Positions 1 to 5,176 of a DNA stretch of 5,176 nucleotides are shown here, in pieces (the first letter of the stretch is position 1; each line of letters starts with the position of its first letter). The notes below the pieces were generated by a model. It searched no databases, had not been told where the DNA came from, and was given only the letters and a program-made list of their open reading frames with translations. Made by a program: the position numbers and the translations under genes. This stretch comes from Gemmatimonadota bacterium (GTDB lineage: Bacteria; Gemmatimonadota; Gemmatimonadetes; Longimicrobiales; Gaopeijiaceae): the NCBI GenBank assembly GCA_003695865.1, contig RFGQ01000311.1, forward strand, positions 1 through 5,176, read 5' to 3'.

Positions 1-1481
1 CCCGCGGGCGCCCCGGTGACCTTGTGCACCGCGTCCTCCAGCGACAGGTCGCCGCGCTCACGCACGTAGCGCGCGAAGAAGCGCGGGAAGCTGCCGTAGG
101 CCCTCGGGTGGGGACGCCCCCGGTGCAGCGGCCCCTCCGGCGCGTAGGCGCCGCCGTCGGAGCACAGCATGCCGAGCGGGTGCGCGAGGATCCGGGCGGT
201 ATTCTCCTCCGACATCCCGAACCCGATCATGCCGACCTGCCCCCGCGCTGCCCTCATCACCCGCACCGTGAGCTCGAACGGCTCCACCCCCGCCTCGCGC
301 GCCGCCTCGCCCAGACGGCGTCCCTGCAGCCACGCGAACTCGCCCGGGGGTGCCGAGCTGATCTGCACCGCATCCCACGACCCGAGCAGCGCCACCTTGG
401 CCCGAACCGCCTCCTCCATGCGCGCCCGCGCCGAGGGGTCGTCGAGGCGGGCCATGAACGCACCCGTCCCCCGCGCCCGCGCCCAGGTCGGGAAGAGGTT
501 CGAGAGGCCCGTGGCGTAGGCCACGTAGGGGTAGCGATCGAAGCGTACGTCGAGCCCGTCCGCCACGGCGTCTTCCACCGCGCGCAGCACCGCGTCGGCC
601 TTCCACCAGTTGCGGCGCCCCTGCGCCTTCAGGTGCGAGATCTGAACCGGTACGCCGGCCATGCGGCCCACGTGCAGCGCCTCTTCGACCGCCGCCAGCA
701 GGCGGTCGTCCTCGTTGCGCATGTGCGACGCGTAGGGGTAGCCCGTGCCGGAAAGCGCACCCGCCAGATGCACGAGTTCGTCCGTGGGCGCGAAGGAGCC
801 GGGCGTGTACTCCAGCCCGCTCGAAAGGCCCACCGCGCCCTGCTCGACGGCATGGCTCACCAGGCCGCGCATGCGGTCGAGTTCTGCCCGTGAGGCGGGG
901 CGGTCGTCGAGGCCCACCACGTAGGCCCGAAGCGTGCCGTGGCCGACCATCGACGCCACGTTGACGGCCGGGCGCACGCGGTCGACCGCCGCGAAGAACC
1001 CACCCAGGTCATCGAAGTCGAGGTCGACGCCGAAGTCCCGGCGGTAGCGTTCACGCGTCTCGCGCGCCGCCTGAGGCGTCCACGGGCCGACACTCGACCC
1101 GTCCTGACCCACGACTTCGAGCGTCACACCCTGATGAATCCGGCTCGGCGCCGTGGGATCGACGAGCAGGGCCAGATCGGCGTGCGAGTGGATGTCGATG
1201 AAGCCGGGGGTCACCGCCAGGCCGCGGGCATCGATCACGTCGGCGCCCGCCGCGTCGACGCGGCCGACGGCCGTGATGCGCCCACCGGAGATGGCCACGT
1301 CGGCCTCGCGGGCCGCCGCACCCGTACCGTCGACCACCGTGCCCCCCCGGATCACCAGGTCGACGCGGCCGTCGGCCCTGCCATCGGGGCCCGATGGCCC
1401 AGCGCCCCCGGCGCCGCCGGGACGCACGAGCGCCGCGGCGCCGAGCGTCAGCCCGGTCTTCACGAAGCGCCGCCGCTTCAC
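1..1481 (-). CDS. N-acyl-D-amino-acid deacylase family amidohydrolase, Tat-exported (C-terminus cut by window edge)
   Basis: Family members are zinc amidohydrolases that remove the acyl group from N-acyl-D-amino acids; the exact substrate here is unknown. 493 codons are visible and the family usually has about 480-560, so only the tail is missing. The GTG start at 1481 gives an N-terminus with a twin-arginine motif, RRRFVK (residues 3-8), followed by a short hydrophobic stretch, so export by Tat is likely. The amidohydrolase fold begins at DLVIRGG (41-47). Metal-site motifs are HSH (98-100), GQDGSS (125-130), SHMRNE (252-257), ISHLK (281-285) and SDG (441-443). Their spacing matches His67/His69, Cys96, His220, His250 and Asp366 of the Alcaligenes D-aminoacylase, as I recall it. 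The zinc cysteine is replaced by Asp127, which is the main oddity. QGVT (117-120), GLEYTPG (222-228), DRYPY and HPRAYGSFPR (458-467) are further family signatures. The start overlaps the upstream stop as GTGA, so translational coupling is likely; the ribosome binding site is weak. Confidence 0.9.
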   Translation of the reverse strand, partial: MKRRRFVKTGLTLGAAALVRPGGAGGAGPSGPDGRADGRVDLVIRGGTVVDGTGAAAREADVAISGGRITAVGRVDAAGADVIDARGLAVTPGFIDIHSHADLALLVDPTAPSRIHQGVTLEVVGQDGSSVGPWTPQAARETRERYRRDFGVDLDFDDLGGFFAAVDRVRPAVNVASMVGHGTLRAYVVGLDDRPASRAELDRMRGLVSHAVEQGAVGLSSGLEYTPGSFAPTDELVHLAGALSGTGYPYASHMRNEDDRLLAAVEEALHVGRMAGVPVQISHLKAQGRRNWWKADAVLRAVEDAVADGLDVRFDRYPYVAYATGLSNLFPTWARARGTGAFMARLDDPSARARMEEAVRAKVALLGSWDAVQISSAPPGEFAWLQGRRLGEAAREAGVEPFELTVRVMRAARGQVGMIGFGMSEENTARILAHPLGMLCSDGGAYAPEGPLHRGRPHPRAYGSFPRFFARYVRERGDLSLEDAVHKVTGAPA

Positions 1482-1741
1482 GGGGCGCCCCGCCGCACGC
1501 GCCCGGGTTCGAGTCCGCCCGCGTGCAGGATCTTCTCGCGCAACCGCTCCCCCTCCTCGTCCACGAAGGCTTCGAGCGCGGCCAGGCGCCGGTGCGCCTC
1601 TTCGTACGCGTCGGCCGGAAAGTCCTCGCCCTCGGCGTGGCGCAGGGCTCCGCGGAGCGCCTCGAGCTCGCGGGCGGCTTTCTCGAGCGCCCTGCCGAGG
1701 CGCGCGAGCGCGCGGCGGGCCTCGCCCTCGACCGTGGTCAC
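1478..1741 (-). CDS. Unrecognised 87-residue charged, helical protein
   Basis: I do not recognise this family. The product is 87 residues, has no cysteine, no signal peptide and no membrane segment, and is rich in Ala, Leu, Glu and Arg. Two amphipathic helices are likely, roughly residues 4-36 and 43-73, split by a short break around GEDFPAD (38-44). This suggests a helical hairpin or coiled coil, perhaps a dimer or a partner of another protein. The gene is supported by its position: its GTG start overlaps the stop of the M28 peptidase (GTGA at 1738-1741), its stop overlaps the start of the deacylase (GTGA at 1478-1481), and GGGAGGG (1748-1754) lies 6 bases before the start as a good ribosome binding site. 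The same frame stays open further upstream inside the peptidase gene, but that extension is only a shadow. A cytoplasmic location is inferred from the lack of export signals. Confidence 0.72.
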   Translation of the reverse strand: MTTVEGEARRALARLGRALEKAARELEALRGALRHAEGEDFPADAYEEAHRRLAALEAFVDEEGERLREKILHAGGLEPGRVRRGAP

Positions 1742-2823
1742 GGCGCGCCCTCCCGGCCGCCGCGGCGGGCCTGGGGTCGGCCGCCGGGCTTCCAGGCGGG
1801 CGTCTCGTCGGCGTCGGCCAGCACCCGCACGGCGTCGACCACCACCTGGACCGCCCGGACGAAGTGGTCGGCATCGACGCGCTCCACCTCGTCGCTCGGC
1901 CGGTGGTAGTCGCCGTGCAGGTTGAACGACGAGAGCGTGTGTGCCGGAATCCCCGCCAGCGCGAAGCGGATGTTGTCGCTGCGGAAGAAGAAACGCTGGT
2001 CGGGGCGCGGGTCGGCCACCACCGGAATCCCCCGCGCCGCCAGCAGGTCGCCCATTGTGGAGCGCTCGTACCCGGTAGCCCACACGCGGCCCGCGCCGCC
2101 GGCCGCCGGGTCGGGCCGCCCGATCATCTCGACCTGGAGCTGCGCCACGGTCCGCTCGAGCGGACGCACGGGATGGTCCAGGTACCACCCGCTGCCCAGC
2201 CCGCCGACCTCTTCGCCCGTGAACAGCGCGAAGACCACGGTGCGCCGCGGAGGCGGACCGGCGGCCAGCGCCCGCGCCGCCTCGAGCACGGCGACCACGC
2301 CCGACGCATCGTCGTCGGCACCGTTGTAGATGCTGTCGCCCTCGACGGGCGCCCGCACGCCCACGTGGTCGTAGTGGGCGCCCACCACGATGACCTCGTC
2401 GGCCAGCTCCGGGTCGGCGCCCTCCACCACGCCCACCACGTTGCGTTCCGCGACGGCCTCGCCCTCACCGGCCGGCGCGTCCGCCGGGCGCGGCTCGATG
2501 CGCGTCCGCCCGCGGGCGTCGCGCCGGCGCAGGGCCGGAATGGTCTGGAAGTAGCCGTCGTCCCCCGCCGGCGCGACGCCCGCCTCGGCCAGACGCGCGG
2601 CGATCCAGCGGGCGGCGCGAGCCGCGTCGTCGGTGCCCGTCATGCGCCCCCGCATGTCGTCGGACGCGAGCGCTTCGAGCCATCCCATGAGCCGCGCCGC
2701 CGGGTCGGCCGGCGGCTCCTGCGCCGTGCCCGGCCGCGCGAAGGCCCCCAGCAGCAAGACCACCACCGTCGCGGCCGCCGGCATCCGTGGCCGGCCGGAT
2801 CCGTTCGCTCGCCTCGTCCACAT
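1738..2823 (-). CDS. Secreted M28-family zinc metallopeptidase (aminopeptidase-like)
   Basis: Likely a co-catalytic two-zinc exopeptidase that removes N-terminal amino acids from peptides outside the cytoplasm; the specificity cannot be read. It has 361 residues. The N-terminus is a signal peptide: basic residues 3-13, hydrophobic core about 16-29, possible cleavage after Ala34 (PGTA/QE). Catalytic motifs follow in family order: GAHYDHVG (149-155, ligand His150), NGADDDASG (167-175, bridging Asp170), TGEE (202-205, general base Glu204 and ligand Glu205), VEMIGR (231-236) and DYHRPSDEVERVD (305-317, ligand His307). At the VEMIGR site most family members have Asp; here it is Glu232, a conservative change. 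The ATG at 2823 is preferred over Met14 because GAGGAGG lies 6 bases upstream. The gene follows the transporter by 15 bases and its stop overlaps the next start, so it is in the operon. A protease-associated domain is not evident. Confidence 0.93.
   Translation of the reverse strand: MWTRRANGSGRPRMPAAATVVVLLLGAFARPGTAQEPPADPAARLMGWLEALASDDMRGRMTGTDDAARAARWIAARLAEAGVAPAGDDGYFQTIPALRRRDARGRTRIEPRPADAPAGEGEAVAERNVVGVVEGADPELADEVIVVGAHYDHVGVRAPVEGDSIYNGADDDASGVVAVLEAARALAAGPPPRRTVVFALFTGEEVGGLGSGWYLDHPVRPLERTVAQLQVEMIGRPDPAAGGAGRVWATGYERSTMGDLLAARGIPVVADPRPDQRFFFRSDNIRFALAGIPAHTLSSFNLHGDYHRPSDEVERVDADHFVRAVQVVVDAVRVLADADETPAWKPGGRPQARRGGREGAP
1748..1754 (-). promoter_or_regulatory. Ribosome binding site of the 87-residue gene, inside the end of the peptidase gene
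   Basis: GGGAGGG on the minus strand lies 6 bases before the GTG at 1741. It sits inside the last codons of the M28 peptidase, as expected for a coupled gene pair, and is the main evidence besides the overlaps that the small frame is translated. Confidence 0.6.
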
Positions 2824-2829
2824 GCCCGT

Positions 2830-2836
2830 CCTCCTC
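2830..2836 (-). promoter_or_regulatory. Strong ribosome binding site of the M28 peptidase gene
   Basis: GAGGAGG reads on the minus strand in the 15-base gap between the transporter stop and the peptidase ATG, with 6 bases to the start. It settles the start at 2823 over the internal Met14 (codon starting at 2784), which has no such motif. It is the best Shine-Dalgarno match in the window. Confidence 0.8.
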
Positions 2837-2838
2837 GC

Positions 2839-4062
2839 TCAGATCAATCCGAACACGCTGGCCAGGGCACGCCCGCCCAGCAGGATCGTGATCACCAGCA
2901 CGACGGCGCCGATCGCGTTCGTCCAGCGCCCGTTCGTGTAGTTCCCCATCTGCCGCCGATCGTTCGCCGCCACCAAGAGGAAGGCGGCCACACCGGGCAG
3001 CAGGATGCCGTTCATCGCCTGCGCGAACAGGATGGCGGGCACGGCCCGGACGCCCGTAACCGCGAAGGCCAGGCCGGTCCCCAGCACCGCGATCCACACG
3101 GCCCGCAGACGCGCGTCCCGCAGGTCCCTGGGCCAGCCCAACGCGCCCGCCGTCGCGTACGCCGCCGCGAGCGGCGCGGTGATCGCAGAGGTCATGCCGG
3201 CCGCGAAGAGGCCCACGGCGAACAGCACGCGCGCCCACGAGCCGAGCAGCGGCTCGAGCTGGGTCGACATGTCGGCCGCGCTCGATACGGCCTGCCCGGT
3301 GCCGTAGATCGTGCCGGCCGACGTGACGAGGATGGCCATGCTCACCAGGCCACCCACCCCGATCGAGACGACCAGGTCGCGGCGCGCCGGCCCCAGCGCC
3401 TCGGGGCCCGACCACTTCTCGCCCACCGCCGAAGCGTGCAGGAAGAGGTTGTAGGGCGCGACGGTGGTGCCGATCAGGCCGACGACCACCATGATCGATC
3501 CGTCCGGGACGCGCGGGACGAAAAGGCCGCGCACCAGGTCGGCGAGCTCGGGCAGCGCCGTGAGCGCCGTGGCCAGGAACGTGACCGACATCACACCGAC
3601 CATCACGATCATCGCCCGCTCGACGACCCGGTAGCTGCCCGTCCACAACAGACCCGCCGCGGCGACGCCCACCACCGCCGCCCACACGCGGGCCGAGCCG
3701 CCCAGGGCGCCCTGTAGGCCGAGCGACGCGCCCAGCAGGTTGCCCGTCTCGTACGCGGCGTTGCCGGCGGCGATCGCGCCCACCACCAGGAACACCGCGG
3801 CGGCGCGGGCCAGGCCGTGGAAGCGACCCCGGATGGCCTCGCCCAGACCGGCGCCCGTCACCAGGCCCAGGCGCGCCGACATCTCCTGCAGGAACATGGT
3901 CGCCAACACCGAGAACAGCAGCGCCCACAGCAGCGCGGTTCCGAACGAGGCTCCCGCGACGGTCGCCGTCGTGACGGTTCCCGGACCGATGAAGGCGGCG
4001 GCGACGAGCCATCCCGGGCCCGCGCCGCCTGCTCGCCCTGGCTGCTCCTTGGTTTCGCGCAT
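2839..4062 (-). CDS. Nramp-superfamily transporter with non-canonical metal site (GPGT / APYN type)
   Basis: An integral inner-membrane transporter of the Nramp (SLC11, COG1914) superfamily, 407 residues with about 11 hydrophobic segments, a normal length. Family marks are the TM1 region FIGPGTVTTAT (24-34), QEMSARLGLVTGAGL (59-73), APYNLFLHAS in TM6 (202-211) and QAMNGILLP (348-356) in TM10. Classical Mn/Fe transporters have DPGN in TM1 and MPHN in TM6, whose Asp, Asn and Met bind the metal. Here these are GPGT (26-29) and APYN (202-205), so Gly26, Thr29 and Ala202 replace the ligands. I recall similar sequences in Bacteroidota and Gemmatimonadota genomes, usually labelled 'Nramp family divalent metal transporter', but know of no proven substrate. 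Transport of Mn2+ should not be assumed. It is the first gene of the minus-strand operon, with no clear ribosome binding site before its ATG but a possible -10 box only 6 bases away, which suggests a leaderless message. Confidence 0.9.
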   Translation of the reverse strand: MRETKEQPGRAGGAGPGWLVAAAFIGPGTVTTATVAGASFGTALLWALLFSVLATMFLQEMSARLGLVTGAGLGEAIRGRFHGLARAAAVFLVVGAIAAGNAAYETGNLLGASLGLQGALGGSARVWAAVVGVAAAGLLWTGSYRVVERAMIVMVGVMSVTFLATALTALPELADLVRGLFVPRVPDGSIMVVVGLIGTTVAPYNLFLHASAVGEKWSGPEALGPARRDLVVSIGVGGLVSMAILVTSAGTIYGTGQAVSSAADMSTQLEPLLGSWARVLFAVGLFAAGMTSAITAPLAAAYATAGALGWPRDLRDARLRAVWIAVLGTGLAFAVTGVRAVPAILFAQAMNGILLPGVAAFLLVAANDRRQMGNYTNGRWTNAIGAVVLVITILLGGRALASVFGLI

Positions 4063-4068
4063 GGCCGC

Positions 4069-4096
4069 AAACTACGGTGTGGCGCTCGTCTGGCCA
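4069..4096 (-). promoter_or_regulatory. Candidate sigma70-type promoter of the minus-strand operon, possibly leaderless
   Basis: On the minus strand TAGTTT (4074-4069) fits the TANNNT form of a -10 box. TGGCCA (4096-4091), matching TTGACA at four of six bases, lies 16 bases further upstream. The -10 box ends only 6 bases before the transporter ATG, so transcription would begin at or next to the start codon. This agrees with the absence of a ribosome binding site there. It is a pattern match only. Confidence 0.35.
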
Positions 4097-4109
4097 GCGC
4101 GCCGGGGGC

Positions 4110-4138
4110 TTGGGCCGGATGCGCGCCTTGGGTAGCTT
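4110..4138 (+). promoter_or_regulatory. Candidate sigma70-type promoter of ypdA
   Basis: TTGGGC (4110-4115) and TAGCTT (4133-4138) are spaced by exactly 17 bases in the divergent intergenic region. Each box matches the consensus only at about half its positions, but the spacing is ideal and such boxes are scarce in this GC-rich DNA. It would give a 5' leader of about 55-60 bases before the ATG at 4204. Confidence 0.35.
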
Positions 4139-4152
4139 GGGCCGTTTCGGCG

Positions 4153-4162
4153 GACGGCCGTC
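4153..4162. repeat. Perfect 10-base palindrome GACGGCCGTC in the ypdA leader
   Basis: GACGGCCGTC is its own reverse complement and lies just downstream of the candidate ypdA promoter, a position where a repressor could act. The symmetry does not extend beyond ten bases, and short GC palindromes are common in DNA of this composition, so an operator role is only a possibility. Confidence 0.2.
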
Positions 4163-4203
4163 GTGGCCGTCTCGATCAGAGGGCGAAGGAACGGAACGGG
4201 GAC

Positions 4204-5176
4204 ATGAACGACCCTCTCGACCTTGCGGTGGCCGGCGCGGGCCCCTGCGGCATCGCCGTGGGCGCGGCTGCCGTGCGGGCGGGCCGGCGGGCGGTGCTGT
4301 TCGACCGCGGCTGCGTGACGGCGTCGCTGGTGAACTACCCGTACTACATGACGTTCTTCTCGACGGCGAAGAAGCTCGAGATCGCCGGGGTACCCTTCAC
4401 CATCGCCGACGACAAGCCCACGCGCCGAGAGGCCCTCGTCTACTACCGGCGCGTCGTGGAGCACTACGGCATCGACGTCCGCCAGTACCACGAGGTCGTC
4501 TCGATCGAGGGCGAGAAGGGCCACTTCGTGCTGACGGTGCGCGGGCCCGGCGGCGACGAGTCGGAAGTGACCGCGAAGCACGTCGTGATCGCCACCGGCG
4601 GCTTCCACGAGCCCAACTACCTGAACGTGCCCGGTGAGGACCTGCCCAAGGTCCTCCACTACTACCGCGAGCCCTACCCCTTCTACGACCAGGACGTACT
4701 CGTCGTCGGAGGAGGGAACTCGGCGGTCGAGTCGGCGCTCGAGGTCTATCGGGCCGGGGGCCGTGTCACGCTGGTCCACTTCGCCGACACGATCGACCGC
4801 GGCGTGAAGCCCTGGGTGGTGCCCGACATCACGAACCGGCTCGAGAAGGGTGAGATTCGCGGCTTCTTCGGTCACCGCGTGGCCGAGATCCGGCCGCGTG
4901 AGGTGGTGCTGCGTGCCGTCGACGGAGGCGCCGAGACGGTGATTGAGAACGACTGGGTGCTGGCCATGACCGGCTGGCGCGCGAACCCCACGCTGCTCCG
5001 TTCGCTCGGGGTCCACATCGACGGTGAGACGGGTATCCCCGCGCACGACCCGGCCACCATGGAAACGGACGTGCCGGGCGTTTACATCGCGGGCGTCCTC
5101 GCCGCAGGCCACAACGCGAACAAGATCTTCATCGAGAACGGCAAGCTCCACGGCGACCTGATCGTGGCCTCGCTCG
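4204..5176 (+). CDS. ypdA: YpdA/Bdr-type FAD-dependent bacillithiol-disulfide reductase (last few residues beyond window)
   Basis: A thioredoxin-reductase-like flavoprotein expected to use NAD(P)H to reduce oxidised bacillithiol (BSSB) in the cytoplasm. 324 codons are visible; the family has about 325-330, so it is nearly complete. The N-terminal FAD-binding motif is GAGPCG (11-16). Its Cys15 corresponds to the conserved Cys14 reported to be important in Staphylococcus aureus YpdA, and this GPCG form separates YpdA from ordinary thioredoxin reductases, which carry a CxxC pair that is absent here. ATGG (130-133), the second nucleotide motif GGGNSAVE (169-176), VKPWVVPDI (201-209) and the C-terminal GVYIAGV and IENGKLHGD complete the pattern. 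The ATG at 4204 places the FAD motif at the usual distance from the N-terminus. The ribosome binding site is modest (AAGGA at 4186-4190 is rather far; GGGG at 4198-4201 is close). The gene is divergent from the operon. A less likely alternative is a general ferredoxin/thioredoxin-reductase-like enzyme. Confidence 0.88.
   Translation, partial: MNDPLDLAVAGAGPCGIAVGAAAVRAGRRAVLFDRGCVTASLVNYPYYMTFFSTAKKLEIAGVPFTIADDKPTRREALVYYRRVVEHYGIDVRQYHEVVSIEGEKGHFVLTVRGPGGDESEVTAKHVVIATGGFHEPNYLNVPGEDLPKVLHYYREPYPFYDQDVLVVGGGNSAVESALEVYRAGGRVTLVHFADTIDRGVKPWVVPDITNRLEKGEIRGFFGHRVAEIRPREVVLRAVDGGAETVIENDWVLAMTGWRANPTLLRSLGVHIDGETGIPAHDPATMETDVPGVYIAGVLAAGHNANKIFIENGKLHGDLIVASL

Noticed and set aside
24..893. 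A 289-codon plus-strand open frame opposite the deacylase
   Set aside because: Its Arg/His/Pro-rich translation has no motif and the minus strand there encodes continuous amidohydrolase motifs.
1..1481. Possible frameshift or pseudogene in the deacylase, because of its GTG start and missing end
   Set aside because: I read all 493 codons from 1481 to 3 without a stop, with every expected motif in order. It is simply cut by the window edge.
2824..2838. Terminator between the transporter and peptidase genes
   Set aside because: The gap is only 15 bases, has no hairpin with a T run, and is occupied by a ribosome binding site.
1153..3717. An 854-codon open frame on the plus strand, antisense to three of the operon genes
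   Set aside because: Its translation is low-complexity Arg/Pro/Ala/His sequence with no family motif. It covers the M28, small and transporter genes, each with clear motifs on the other strand. Long open antisense frames are expected in very GC-rich coding DNA.
2465..4012. A 515-codon minus-strand open frame overlapping the transporter and the peptidase in another frame
   Set aside because: Its product is Arg/Gly/Asp-rich without motifs, while the alternative frames there encode an intact Nramp fold and an intact M28 peptidase.
4072..5151. A 359-codon minus-strand open frame opposite ypdA
   Set aside because: It is rich in Val, Asp, His and Arg with no recognisable domain, and the plus strand carries full YpdA motifs. 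It is a composition-driven shadow.

Overview
The window is very GC-rich DNA, densely packed with genes and with little intergenic space. GTG starts and 4-base GTGA stop/start overlaps are used. Three things suggest a high-GC Gram-negative-type lineage such as Gemmatimonadota or a relative: a Tat-type leader on a secreted hydrolase, an unusual 'GPGT' Nramp-like transporter, and a YpdA-type disulfide reductase of the bacillithiol type. This assignment is an inference from gene style and family, not from any marker gene.

Layout. From about 4062 down to base 1, four genes lie on the minus strand and look like one operon, read in this order: (1) an Nramp-superfamily membrane transporter (4062-2839); (2) after 15 bases holding a strong ribosome binding site, a secreted M28-family zinc aminopeptidase (2823-1738); (3) overlapping by GTGA, an unrecognised 87-residue charged helical protein (1741-1478); (4) overlapping again by GTGA, an N-acyl-D-amino-acid deacylase-type amidohydrolase with a twin-arginine leader (1481 to beyond base 1, C-terminus cut off). 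A 141-base divergent intergenic region (4063-4203) separates this operon from a plus-strand FAD/NAD(P)H-dependent oxidoreductase of the YpdA (bacillithiol-disulfide reductase) family (4204 to beyond 5176, only the extreme C-terminus missing).

How they may work together. The two exported metallohydrolases could trim peptides (M28) and N-acylated D-amino acids (deacylase) outside the cytoplasm, with a transporter made from the same message. The transporter has lost the residues that bind Mn/Fe in classical Nramp proteins, so it should not simply be called a manganese importer. The YpdA homologue is transcribed away from the operon and is probably a separate thiol-redox function.

I see no tRNA, rRNA, CRISPR array, insertion sequence or convincing terminator. 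The most interesting items are the non-canonical metal site of the Nramp-like protein, the nested 87-residue gene, and the Cys-to-Asp change at the zinc site of the deacylase.
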